From assembly GCA_046351595.1 (NCBI GenBank), contig JAXLYE010000007.1, positions 496,001 through 560,000 of the forward strand: a stretch of DNA of 64,000 bases, read 5' to 3'. Shown here one piece after another: positions 20,709 to 28,911 of the stretch. Each line of letters starts with the position of its first letter. Position 1 is the first letter of the stretch. Source of the stretch: JAXLYE01 sp046351595. GTDB taxonomy: Bacteria > Myxococcota_A > Polyangia > Palsa-1104 > JAEUJZ01. The notes under the pieces are model-generated. The model was not told where the DNA came from. It saw only the letters and a program-made list of their open reading frames with translations, and searched no databases. The position numbers and the translations under genes are program-made.

Positions 20709-20770
20709 TCATGGCCGGCTCTGCGGTGCTATGGGCCACCCAGCCGGGCTCCCTGCGCAGCCTCCGTCGC
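20709..20770 (-). pseudogene. Remnant of an XRE regulator C-terminus
   Basis: The minus strand encodes LRREPGWVAHSTAEPAMMP, which lines up with the C-terminal LRVEPGWLAFGTAESALLP of the regulator at 16925-17170. No helix-turn-helix part remains upstream; it is replaced by the phased TGGGCA sites. It is short and diverged, and homology is also visible at the DNA level (CCAGCCGGGCTCC in both). Confidence 0.45.
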
Positions 20771-20840
20771 TGCCCACGCTCGCCCATCCCTTGCCCACTG
20801 CTCTACTCTGAGGCTGCCCACCGCCGCCCATAGCTGCCCA
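20771..20840. repeat. Two clusters of helically phased TGCCCA/CGCCCA sites
   Basis: Plus-strand hexamers TGCCCA, CGCCCA, TGCCCA start at 20771, 20781 and 20792, and the same triplet recurs at 20815, 20825 and 20835. Spacings of 10-11 bp place all sites on one DNA face. They lie between the divergent starts of the MNT-HEPN gene (20572) and the gene at 20974, in the 400-bp space that otherwise holds only the XRE remnant. Confidence 0.65.
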
Positions 20841-20973
20841 TCGCGGTGTGTGGGTGAGCGGTGAACCAGCAGCAGCGCTTCGCAGGCCCCTCCCGTCGCT
20901 GTGCCGTGCTTGGCGAGCTTGGCACATAAGGTGCTCTATTTGCCGCCTGAGCCACTCAGTGAGAAGAGAGCCC

Positions 20974-21429
20974 ATGCAGACCACCAAAGCAGACGTTCTG
21001 GCCCACATCCGCGCGGCATTCCCAGCGCACCCAATACAGGCGGCAGGAGCCTTCGATGAGCGCGGGACGAGCTACCTCGATCCGATGGCATACCGAGAGC
21101 ACCTGGAGGGCAAGACGTGGGAGCAGCTCGATCGCGCGTACCTGGAGCGGCGCACGGACGCGCTCAGCTTCCTGGGGACGAAACATCTGGTCGCGGTCCT
21201 GCCGGCGTATCTGCGCATCTTCGTCGAGCAGGGAACGAGCACGCAGGTGCCCGACACGCTCCTCCTGGTCCTGAACCGGAAGAAGCGGCGCTTCGAGGAG
21301 CTCTCCAGCGCGCTCACGCCCGCGCAGCGCGACGCCATCGCGGCCGCGCTCGACGTATTCGCCGCGACCGAGAGCGGACAGCCCGCCGATGCGGCCCGCG
21401 AGGCGGCAGAGCGCTGGAAGGCACGTTAA
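20974..21429 (+). CDS. Conserved hypothetical protein (DUF6714-like)
   Basis: The 151-residue protein lacks a signal peptide or membrane span. It contains a run typical of a small all-helical family: HLEGKTWEQLDRAYLERRTD, then ALSFLGTKHLVAVLPAYLRIF. This reminds me of DUF6714, though I cannot verify it. ATG 20974 has an AAGAGAG Shine-Dalgarno; a longer frame upstream is low-complexity. It reads away from the phased TGGGCA sites and is followed 44 bp later by the coiled-coil protein. No function can be assigned. Confidence 0.6.
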   Translation: MQTTKADVLAHIRAAFPAHPIQAAGAFDERGTSYLDPMAYREHLEGKTWEQLDRAYLERRTDALSFLGTKHLVAVLPAYLRIFVEQGTSTQVPDTLLLVLNRKKRRFEELSSALTPAQRDAIAAALDVFAATESGQPADAAREAAERWKAR

Positions 21430-21473
21430 CCGACTGACTTTGACCATCCCATCAATCACATCGAGAGGAACCC

Positions 21474-22148
21474 ATGAGCAGAGCAAAGCTGATCGTCACC
21501 TTCGCCTTCTTCGTATTCGGCCCGTCGGTGGCCCTCGCTGACAAGCTGTCCGACTTCAAGGATGCTGACCGCTATGAGAAGGGCTGCGACAGCATCCCCG
21601 CGACGTACAGCTCGGAACGGAGTGCGTGCAACTCCGAAGCACCGAACGTCCACCCCTGGTGCGACGGCAGCAAGGGGCCGGTGACGTGCGGAAGTTCCGA
21701 GGACACGCGCAAGGCCAAGCGCAACGTCGAGGAAGCCAAGAAGAATATCGAGACCCTCAAAGACAAGAAGAGCCGGGCCGAGAGCAACCGCTCGAGCGCC
21801 CAGACAGACGACGACAAGCGGCGCTTCGGCGATGAAGTGACGCAGCTCGAGCGAGAGCTTCACGAGGCCGGAAGGCAGATCGAGCAGTCCGAGAGAGAGC
21901 TCGAGGCGCGCAAGCGGCTGATCGAGGATGCGATCAATACGCTCGACAAGTGCGTCGCATACCGACGCGCGGTGATGAACTCCTTTGCCTCGGCCCTTGA
22001 CCGGGTGCGCAACGAGAATGAGACGCCGGAGCTGCAAGAAGTCGCTCGCTCGCTGCGCAGCAAATACGAGAAGGAGAAGTCCGGGCACGAGGAGCAGATC
22101 ACCGCGAAGACCAACGCGCTGAACCACTGCAGGGAGTGGCGGCCCTGA
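21474..22148 (+). CDS. Secreted coiled-coil protein
   Basis: The 224-residue protein has a clear signal peptide (MSRAKLIVTFAFFVFGPSVALA, cleavage after residue 22) and a short Cys-containing segment (Cys at about 38, 52, 63 and 72). A long charged heptad region follows (about 78-150: AKRNVEEAKKNIETLKDKK and similar) that should be coiled coil, then a second helical part. It has a good Shine-Dalgarno (GAGAGGAA). It is predicted periplasmic or secreted. I do not recognise a family. It is followed by the metallopeptidase gene 112 bp downstream. Confidence 0.7.
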   Translation: MSRAKLIVTFAFFVFGPSVALADKLSDFKDADRYEKGCDSIPATYSSERSACNSEAPNVHPWCDGSKGPVTCGSSEDTRKAKRNVEEAKKNIETLKDKKSRAESNRSSAQTDDDKRRFGDEVTQLERELHEAGRQIEQSERELEARKRLIEDAINTLDKCVAYRRAVMNSFASALDRVRNENETPELQEVARSLRSKYEKEKSGHEEQITAKTNALNHCREWRP

Positions 22149-22260
22149 GCGGCGCTTGGCGCGGCTGCCGGCATCGGCCTGTCTCGCGCTCGAGGCTGAT
22201 GTAGGTCTTGCCGAATCTCGGCTTACGAGCTGTCGATAATGGATCGGAACGAGGTGAGTC

Positions 22261-23658
22261 ATGCCCGCGCATGAACCCGAGGCCCTGCGCAAGAAGGCCA
22301 AGGAGCACGCTGCGTCGCCCTCTGAGTACCGGGCGCTGGAGCCGGCGCCGGCGGTCGCAGAGCGCGCGGCGGATCCCGGCCTGCGCCCGAACAGCAAGGA
22401 AGCCGCGCAGGTGATGTCGCACTGGGCCGAGCCTGGCCACACGCCGGACAGGGCCAGCCCCAAGCCGAGGGGTGACCAGGCGGCGGCGCCGGCAGCTGAG
22501 GCGGACGCCAAGGCCGGCGCGGGCGACCTGGTCCTCTGCCAGCTCCCCGCCGATGCCACCGAGGCCGATGTGGCGCCGCTACGCGGCCAGGTCAAGGCCA
22601 AGATCACGGCCTGGGGCCTGGACTTTGATCCATCGTCGGTCTACCTGGGCACGGTCAAAGCTGGAGCGGGCGAGCAGAAGGCCGTGCTCCTCAAGTGGAG
22701 CCCGAACTGGGGCAGCACGCCGACGGCGCATGAGATCCCGCCCTCGCTGGCGCCGATTGATGCGCGCGCCGCGGTAACCGGCGTCAAGCAGCTCAAGGGC
22801 TGGAGCCAGCTCGCGGCCGGGGACCAGACCCTCCTCGAGAACCTGCTCGGCGGCGAGTCAAACAAGCTCTCGGCGGCGGCGCGGCGGAGCCTGGGCAAGA
22901 AGTTCAAGGCGGTCGGCGAAAAGACCGAGGCGCAGCAGGCCACGGCGCTCAAGGGCCTGATCACCGGCAAGGACGCGCTGCCCGGCGTGGTCGACGAGAA
23001 GATGGCTACCCCGTCGGTCAAGTACACGCTCGCTGGCCCGACCGACAAGAAGGATTACCAGTTCCACGGTCAGAAGGCCGACGCAAAGGAGTGGATCGCC
23101 AGGTTCGAGGACGGGACCCAGCTTCGCATCGTCGCTCCCAAGGCGCTGGCGGCGGGCCTGCACAACCACACGGTGCAGCAGACCGTCGATGCTGCCAGCT
23201 ATCTGCCCAAGGCCGCGCGCACGGTGATCAACACGGTGATCCTTAACTCCGGCACCAATCCCGAGGACCCGAGCTGGGCCATCGAGTACAATGACCCCAA
23301 CTTCCACTCCTACATGACCGCGGGCGCGGACGGGATCGTGACGGTCTACCCCGACAAGACCACGAACCGGCTGCCCGACGACAACTACCTGCGCGGCACG
23401 ATGATTCATGAGACCGGCCACACTTGGTCCTATAAGACCTGGGGAAGCGATGAGACCAAGGGCAAGTGGGTCGACTGGAAGGCGGCCATGGCCAAGGACA
23501 AGGTTTCGGTTTCGGGCTACGCCACCAAGGCCATCGCCGAGGACGTGGCGGAGACAATCCAGGTCTACAGCAGCACTTTGGGAACACCGCGCTTCGACGA
23601 GTACAAGAAGATCGTGCCCAACCGCTTCGGAATCCTCGAAAAGGAATACAGAGCGTGA
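22261..23658 (+). CDS. Leaderless HETGH zinc metallopeptidase, possible effector
   Basis: The 465-residue protein carries HETGH at 383-387 in GTMIHETGHTWSYKTWG, and a downstream acidic helix (AIAEDVAETIQVYSS, about 422-436) supplies the likely third zinc ligand, as in gluzincins. Residues 1-90 are disordered and Ala/Pro-rich; 90-160 and 165-250 look like separate small domains. There is no signal peptide or membrane span, so export would need a dedicated secretion system or cell lysis. The substrate is unknown. The downstream gene encodes a small lipoprotein that could be an immunity or accessory partner (inference from position only). Confidence 0.7.
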   Translation: MPAHEPEALRKKAKEHAASPSEYRALEPAPAVAERAADPGLRPNSKEAAQVMSHWAEPGHTPDRASPKPRGDQAAAPAAEADAKAGAGDLVLCQLPADATEADVAPLRGQVKAKITAWGLDFDPSSVYLGTVKAGAGEQKAVLLKWSPNWGSTPTAHEIPPSLAPIDARAAVTGVKQLKGWSQLAAGDQTLLENLLGGESNKLSAAARRSLGKKFKAVGEKTEAQQATALKGLITGKDALPGVVDEKMATPSVKYTLAGPTDKKDYQFHGQKADAKEWIARFEDGTQLRIVAPKALAAGLHNHTVQQTVDAASYLPKAARTVINTVILNSGTNPEDPSWAIEYNDPNFHSYMTAGADGIVTVYPDKTTNRLPDDNYLRGTMIHETGHTWSYKTWGSDETKGKWVDWKAAMAKDKVSVSGYATKAIAEDVAETIQVYSSTLGTPRFDEYKKIVPNRFGILEKEYRA

Positions 23659-23690
23659 GACCGAAACCACAGACTCCGGAGACCGCTGCC

Positions 23691-24152
23691 ATGGGAGTAC
23701 GGACCGAGATCGGGCGTATGCTCCTTTGCTCGGCGCTGAGCCTCTGTTCCTGCCAGCACGCGGGTCCACAGCCGGTGGTCTCGCCTCCCTCCGATCGCCC
23801 TGCCGCGGCGCAAAGCGCCGCCACCTCAGGCAACGATAGCCACAGAGAGAGACCAGCCATGAACCCCAACGGATCCACCTCTCCGGACGGAGACAAGCAC
23901 CCCGGCGAGATCGTCCATAACGACCGCATCGAGGGCCGCAGCTACACCCGCCGTGCCGACCAGGTTCCGCCCACTATCGCCTGGGTCAAGGTAGCCGGAA
24001 CATGGAAGCCCGTGGTCCGCATCGAGATCACGGGCAGCAAAGAGCGACGCTGCTTCACCAAGTTCGGAGCGGACGGCCAGATGCTCGAGACCACGGTCGC
24101 CAGTTCGCCCTGGCGCCCCCCGCCCTCTGACCCGGACGCTGCCTCGGAGTGA
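23691..24152 (+). CDS. Small lipoprotein downstream of the metallopeptidase
   Basis: The 153-residue protein has an N-terminal hydrophobic stretch with a lipobox-like end (MLLCSALSLCSC), then a Pro/Ser-rich linker and a compact domain (about 75-135) rich in Trp, Lys and Arg (TIAWVKVAGTWKPVVRIEIT). The start codon is 33 bp after the metallopeptidase stop, so co-expression is likely. A periplasmic immunity-type role is possible but unproven. An internal ATG after the linker (MNPNGST) has an upstream AGAGAGA and could give a second, cytoplasmic product. Confidence 0.6.
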   Translation: MGVRTEIGRMLLCSALSLCSCQHAGPQPVVSPPSDRPAAAQSAATSGNDSHRERPAMNPNGSTSPDGDKHPGEIVHNDRIEGRSYTRRADQVPPTIAWVKVAGTWKPVVRIEITGSKERRCFTKFGADGQMLETTVASSPWRPPPSDPDAASE

Positions 24153-24756
24153 GCGGCTGCCCCGTGAGCGCGTAGCCGCTCCCGCACGGGCCCAGGCCGA
24201 GAGCTCGCTTCATCGGTTTGAGTAGATCCTGGTCACGCCGCCGCAGCGCTGCCCCCAGACCTCAAACGGGTACGCCGATCCAAAAGGGTTTCCTCGATTG
24301 CGAAATAACGCGCTCTGCGCAATCCGCATAGGCAGATTGCTGCTTGTCGCGGCTGTGCCGTCGCTGATGTATCCCTTGGGCGGCGAAGGTAGTGGCCGAG
24401 TAGCGACGCGACGACCTTCCCATTCAGCGAGGCGCACCCACAGGGGCCGGCAGCAGGCACCAGCCACCACACTCCTGTGCGTCCGCCTACACCGCCCGGA
24501 GCCGATCTTACGCCCCTCCGATTAAGCCTTCTCGACGGGCCGAAAAAATTCCTTGATCCGTCCATGTAAAGAACATTTTTTGTTGTCGACGGAGACGGCC
24601 TTAATTCAGGCTGGTGACGCAGCGCGTGCAGGGTGAATTTTTCCGTGAGGCAGAACGCAGATGGCCTAGCGGGCTGGTAGTTCGACAGGAGCGAAGACAG
24701 ACGCACGACCAAGCCGCGGAAGGCGAACCCTTCCGCAGGTCGCATCCGCTATCCAG
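24153..24756. other. Intergenic region between convergent genes
   Basis: About 600 bp with no convincing gene. It contains an AT-rich patch around 24530-24610 with A6 and T6 runs. Short frames on both strands have atypical composition and no ribosome sites. It marks the change from GC-rich cargo to the AT-richer lipoprotein block on its right. Confidence 0.5.
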
Positions 24757-25449
24757 TCAGCAGTCTGTACGGAAGGCCCAGAGCCTCACACGCGGCTCTT
24801 TCTCGGTGGGCTCTCCGACTTGCGTCACGTCGAGCCGGCGCATGTAGCTGCGGAGCTGGTGTTGCTTGAGATTGCACGGCAGCGTGCGGGGGCCGAGGAG
24901 CTTCACCCAATTAGGAAGACCGACTTCCTCTTTTAGATACTTGTGGACCTCGCGCCCGAGCTGCATCGCTTCCGCTTGTAGCTCTGCGCTATCTCCACGA
25001 GGTTGTACTAGGATTAAAAGTCTTGTTGAGGGATGTAACTCACGGAGATCAAGAAGAAGTGTGAATTGGCCATGCCGCACTGAGCTTACATTCTTGCTCT
25101 TATCGGTGGGCCGCATGAATAGCGACACATAAGGCTGAGAATTCATAAAAACAAGCGCGTTTGCGAGAGCCCCCTCTGAGCAATTCGCGGAATCCGAATC
25201 TTCGCATTCACGGATAAAGTCACGGACTCGCACGTCCTGACAGTTCATCTTGGCCCAGATCCGTCTCACCTCAAATTCGTAAAAGTGCTGGACGCGCGTT
25301 AGAACGATCTCGACCTCCGCGAGCTTGTTCTGCGTCTCCTTTTGTCGTTGCTCAAGCTGTCGGAAGCGCTGTTCCCATGCACAGCTTCCAAGAGGAAACA
25401 GGGATAGGGTGAGAGCAAGCGCTCCGACAGCACGCAACCGAGAACGCAT
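24757..25449 (-). CDS. Lipoprotein with coiled coil and possible OmpA-like C-terminal region
   Basis: The 230-residue protein has a signal peptide with lipobox (LSLFPLGSC, Cys near 23), then a coiled-coil heptad region (about 25-65: EQRFRQLEQRQKETQNKLAE). Its C-terminal half (about 130-225) follows the strand-helix pattern of OmpA-type peptidoglycan-binding domains but lacks the usual NX2LSX2RAX2V signature, so that assignment is weak. ATG 25449 has AAAGGAG 8 nt upstream. Codon use is visibly AT-richer than in the flanks. It heads or accompanies the lipoprotein block at 24757-26870. Confidence 0.65.
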   Translation of the reverse strand: MRSRLRAVGALALTLSLFPLGSCAWEQRFRQLEQRQKETQNKLAEVEIVLTRVQHFYEFEVRRIWAKMNCQDVRVRDFIRECEDSDSANCSEGALANALVFMNSQPYVSLFMRPTDKSKNVSSVRHGQFTLLLDLRELHPSTRLLILVQPRGDSAELQAEAMQLGREVHKYLKEEVGLPNWVKLLGPRTLPCNLKQHQLRSYMRRLDVTQVGEPTEKEPRVRLWAFRTDC

Positions 25450-25482
25450 TAACACGGCTCCTTTATCTCGGAGGTCGGCTTC

Positions 25483-26157
25483 TTAGTTTGCAATAATGGC
25501 GATTGACTCGAACTGCCAACCGTCCTGAGATGACCCCGGAGCAGAAGATGACGCCTTTAAGGTAAATTTAAATTTATTCATGAGAGCCGGAAGAATGTCT
25601 TCCTTCTTTATTGTAATTAATGTATTCACCGTGCTTTTTTGGGTTTGGGCTCCAGTCACTACGTGGACTTGATTAACGGGAAAGTCCCCGTCAAAAAAGA
25701 CGTAGCCTCGATGCCGCTGCTCATCAAGGGCAACACGTTGTAGCAGTGCGAGAGTTACTCGGGTGTAGCCGCTATTAGCCTGAGCGTTAAGATCGATAGA
25801 CTCAGTGGTAATACGACAATTTTCAGCTGCCGCGCCGAAAGGGCTTGCATTTAACGCATTGTTGGTTACTTGCCACTTGCGAGTCCCACCCGAGTCGCAA
25901 GAAAAGGTCCAATTCTGTAACTTGGGGTCACTCTCCAAGACCATGCCGGTCTTAAAATCTACACACACCAGGGGCTTACCCGCGATGCCTTGTGCGGCTG
26001 CACAGGTAGTCGTCGGCTGTGCAGAGTCAGGTGGTCCTCCTCCATCCTTATTCGTGTTGCACGTTTGGCCGAAATCGAACGGCGTAAAATTGTGGTCCAG
26101 GCAGCCAACGACAAAGGGAAAGAGGCCGACGACCGGCAGCAGCTTGCGGGTACGCAT
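25483..26157 (-). CDS. Lipoprotein, tandem paralogue A
   Basis: The 224-residue lipoprotein begins MRTRKLLPVVGLFPFVVGC (lipid Cys 19), followed by a DFGQTCNTNKDGG spacer and a domain with KPLVCVDF, NWTFSCDSGG and the C-terminal GWQFESIAIIAN. The neighbour at 26202 shares this plan, including DLGGTC, AVVCEDF and GWQFESIAVFAHP, so the two arose by duplication. The beta-rich pattern suggests a lectin-like or carbohydrate-binding sandwich, but I cannot assign a family. The start at 26157 was chosen over an upstream ATG because the signal peptide begins there. It is AT-richer than the flanks. Confidence 0.7.
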   Translation of the reverse strand: MRTRKLLPVVGLFPFVVGCLDHNFTPFDFGQTCNTNKDGGGPPDSAQPTTTCAAAQGIAGKPLVCVDFKTGMVLESDPKLQNWTFSCDSGGTRKWQVTNNALNASPFGAAAENCRITTESIDLNAQANSGYTRVTLALLQRVALDEQRHRGYVFFDGDFPVNQVHVVTGAQTQKSTVNTLITIKKEDILPALMNKFKFTLKASSSAPGSSQDGWQFESIAIIAN

Positions 26158-26201
26158 AGCGGCTCGCTCCTGCGCGTGCGTTAAATAATGGATGCGCATG
26201 A

Positions 26202-26870
26202 TTAAGGGTGCGCGAACACCGCGATCGACTCGAACTGCCAGCCCTGACGAGTAGCTACGCCGGCTATCGAGTTAATCTTCATGACAAACTTGAAGACATC
26301 GTTCAGGTTTGGGTTCGCTAAATCATTGCGCTGAAGTGTAAAAGTCATCTGTTGTCGCAAAGCGGTCAGCTTGTTGGTGTTGAAGTAGAGCTGATTCGCG
26401 CTGTCGCCATCATCCTTAATGTAGATACGAGCCTGATGCTCTGGGGCACTCAGGTCAACGCGGTGGATAATCGACAAGGTGACGCGCTGGTACTTCTGAA
26501 ACTCCGTCCGGAAGTCCAGCGTTTTCGGGGCGAAGCTACAGTTACCTACAAAGGACTGGAATGCTTTGACCTCGAGGAATCCGTTGGACGTCTGCCAGCA
26601 GTTCGGGTTGCCTAAGAAGTCCCAGCCCTTGGCAACCAGCGCATCAATCGAGAGCGCGGTCTGCTTGTTGGTGAAATCTTCACAGACCACAGCCTCGCCG
26701 GGCAAGAACTGGCCCGCGGCGCAGCGCGGCGTCGATGTCTGCATATCGTCTCTCATGATGCTGCCGTCCTGCCTCGAGCACGTTCCTCCAAGATCGAACA
26801 GCGTGATGATGTTGTCGTTACACGCGGTCAAGGAGAAAAGAAACCAGATCACCAACAGGTATCCACGCAT
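26202..26870 (-). CDS. Lipoprotein, tandem paralogue B
   Basis: A 222-residue lipoprotein starting MRGYLLVIWFLFSLTAC (lipid Cys 17). It is collinear with paralogue A: the FDLGGTC stalk, a central domain with four Cys, and the terminal GWQFESIAVFAHP. Identity is moderate, so the duplication is not recent. It lies 16 bp from the gene at 26887 upstream and 44 bp from paralogue A downstream, so the unit 26887 - 26202 - 25483 - 24757 may be one transcript that starts from the kinase gene at 30659. The function is unknown. Confidence 0.7.
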   Translation of the reverse strand: MRGYLLVIWFLFSLTACNDNIITLFDLGGTCSRQDGSIMRDDMQTSTPRCAAGQFLPGEAVVCEDFTNKQTALSIDALVAKGWDFLGNPNCWQTSNGFLEVKAFQSFVGNCSFAPKTLDFRTEFQKYQRVTLSIIHRVDLSAPEHQARIYIKDDGDSANQLYFNTNKLTALRQQMTFTLQRNDLANPNLNDVFKFVMKINSIAGVATRQGWQFESIAVFAHP

Positions 26871-26886
26871 CGTCACATCTCTTTTG

Positions 26887-28152
26887 CTAGTTGGGACATT
26901 TAATTAGAGGAGCCTGCTCCGTTGAAGCGCGGGCGGAGGGCACACGCTCTCCTCTCTTTATCAGAAAGGTAACAGGGACGGATACCCCGAGCAGGACGGC
27001 CGAGACTCCGGCCATGGTCCATGCATGGGCAGCGAGCGTATTGGCCCTAGAGCCGATCGGCTGACCTTGCTGGTCGGAGGCCGGTTGCTCACCGAGCGAC
27101 GTAAAGTTCAGCGCTCCCAGCGTGATGGCCGTCGCCGACGAGGCAGCGAACAGCCCCCAGAGCGTTCCTTTCACGATCCGCGCCGTCTTCGGATCGATAG
27201 ATGGGCCGCTACTGCCCGGCGCGGGCGCGTCGCCGCCGCACTGTGAGTCGGTCCAGGGCACGCACGCCTCCGGCGACGGCGGCAGGCTCTCTCGGGACTG
27301 GGGCTGACGGCATGCCTCATCCAGGCAGAGGTCAAGCACCTTCATGGCGCCCTCGCTGAGCTGCTTTACCGCTTTGCCCGGCTCCCCGTCGCCGCACTTG
27401 ACTTCCACCGGCACGACGGTCTGAGTCGGCCCGTCGTGGATCATGGCGATGCAGGAGTCTTTCTCGTTCTTCAGCAGGATCAGCTTGGCCCGCGGGTCGT
27501 CGCCGAGCACCTTGGAGGGCTCGACCGCGCCCTCGAGTACGGCCATGTCGCGTCCGGCTGTTCTCAGATCATTGCGCAGCGCGGTCAGCATCGGCTCGCG
27601 CATCCGGCGCTCCAGGCCCGACACAGCGACATAGACCTTGCGGCTGCGCTCGGGTGCGCGAGGAGCGCTCGGAGCGGACGCACCGCAGTAGGTTGGCTCC
27701 GGTGTAGGCGGCTGACCACGCGACGGCTCGTTGAGCAGGAAGGAGACGGCCTGCTCGACCTTCGCGGCAAGATCACACTCCGGCTCAGGACGATCGCAGT
27801 ATCGATCGAGCACGAGCGTCCTCTCGCCTGGCACATCGCGCACCCACAGCCGCACGCGCCGGACGTTTCCTCGGGTCTCGGCCTGCCCGCCTACCAGGCG
27901 CCCGACCGAGGCGGGGCACGATGCGTGGAGGCGCGTAACAGCCTGCGCGGGTGTGGCCGGACCGACACCATCCCCGTCGAGCCGCACGACCGGCAAGAGC
28001 ATACCTCGTGACCCCTGATAGAGGCGCTCCGAGAGGTCTTTCGAGATGGCGCAGTTGCGCTCGACGCCCCAGATCATCGCGATCGACTCAGCGGCGGCGA
28101 CGGAGGGGAGGGGCAGGAGGACAGAGAGGGCGATGAGCGTGAGTCGGTGCAT
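26887..28152 (-). CDS. Exported protein with C-terminal membrane hairpin, in kinase operon 2
   Basis: The 421-residue protein has a signal peptide (MHRLTLIALSVLLPLPSVAAA) and two repeated alpha/beta regions (about 22-140 and 165-275, the latter beginning KVYVAVSGLERRMREPML). A Cys/Pro-rich linker and two membrane spans follow near 325-345 and 372-395. The hairpin at the C-terminus recalls the TPR proteins paired with kinases, although no TPR is seen here. It follows the TlpA-like gene by 135 bp on the same strand. The periplasmic domains may sense or bind a ligand (inference). ATG 28152 was chosen for the signal peptide. Confidence 0.7.
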   Translation of the reverse strand: MHRLTLIALSVLLPLPSVAAAESIAMIWGVERNCAISKDLSERLYQGSRGMLLPVVRLDGDGVGPATPAQAVTRLHASCPASVGRLVGGQAETRGNVRRVRLWVRDVPGERTLVLDRYCDRPEPECDLAAKVEQAVSFLLNEPSRGQPPTPEPTYCGASAPSAPRAPERSRKVYVAVSGLERRMREPMLTALRNDLRTAGRDMAVLEGAVEPSKVLGDDPRAKLILLKNEKDSCIAMIHDGPTQTVVPVEVKCGDGEPGKAVKQLSEGAMKVLDLCLDEACRQPQSRESLPPSPEACVPWTDSQCGGDAPAPGSSGPSIDPKTARIVKGTLWGLFAASSATAITLGALNFTSLGEQPASDQQGQPIGSRANTLAAHAWTMAGVSAVLLGVSVPVTFLIKRGERVPSARASTEQAPLIKCPN

Positions 28153-28287
28153 GGCTCGATCCGCGACAGTTGAGATGCGTGGCCCAGCGTCGCCCGAGAC
28201 ACAGGCCGCCGTCAACTTGCTTGGCCGAGACGGTGGGTCAGGCCGCGCTGGGGCCATCCCTGCGATGGGGGGCGATGAATGCGGCCT

Positions 28288-28911
28288 CTAGCGCTGCAGG
28301 ATGCGGTTGATGGCTTGGCGCAGCCCGGCGGTGCGAGCTGCTACGGAGCCAATAAACCCGTAGCGAATGACCCCTCGCTCGTCGAGGAGGAGGGTTGTGG
28401 GCAGAGGTAGCTCGTCGCTCAACGACAGTCCGCGGAGCACGCCGCCGATAGCGCTGCTGGTGTCGTGAAACAGCGGGGCTCGTGGGAATCGTGCGCGGTT
28501 CTCGACGATATACTGACGGGCCTCGAGCGGGCCGTGCGAGACAGACAGGAACACAAACTCGAGCTGATCTTTGCGCGCGGCCTGGAGCTGGTGCGTCAGT
28601 TCCTTCCAGAGCGGCAGCTCCTCCTTGCACGGCCCGCACCACTCCGCCCAGAGGTGAAGGACGATGAGCTTGCCGCGCTGTCCGGGGATCTCGTCGGCTC
28701 GGAGGGTTCGCCACTCGGCGGTCTGCGGCTCGTAAACGCTCAGCTTTCTCAGCAGAGAGAGGTCGAGCCTCGCGTTCAGGAACATCTCGTCTACGGCGCC
28801 GAGCGGTGTGTCTTTCGCGCGCGTGACAGAGGGGAAACTGCCGACGAGCAGTCCAATGGCCAGCGAGCACGCTCGCGCAAGGAGGAGCCGCCGGGCGAAG
28901 GTCACTTGCAT
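28288..28911 (-). CDS. TlpA/ResA-like thioredoxin-fold protein
   Basis: The 207-residue protein has a signal peptide (MQVTFARRLLLARACSLAIG...) and a thioredoxin fold with the active site WCGPC in HLWAEWCGPCKEELPLW. The cis-Pro region (LPLPTTLLLDERG) and C-terminal helix are present. Exported TlpA-type proteins reduce disulfides or handle cytochrome apoproteins in the periplasm. The start codon overlaps the stop of the kinase gene (28902-28911), which suggests coupling. A kinase operon member with redox activity is unusual. The first residues (about 25-85) form an extra N-terminal segment before the thioredoxin domain. Confidence 0.85.
   Translation of the reverse strand: MQVTFARRLLLARACSLAIGLLVGSFPSVTRAKDTPLGAVDEMFLNARLDLSLLRKLSVYEPQTAEWRTLRADEIPGQRGKLIVLHLWAEWCGPCKEELPLWKELTHQLQAARKDQLEFVFLSVSHGPLEARQYIVENRARFPRAPLFHDTSSAIGGVLRGLSLSDELPLPTTLLLDERGVIRYGFIGSVAARTAGLRQAINRILQR

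Noticed and set aside
24210..24745. Short frames in the 600-bp gap
   Set aside because: No ribosome sites, poor codon pattern and no recognisable domain.
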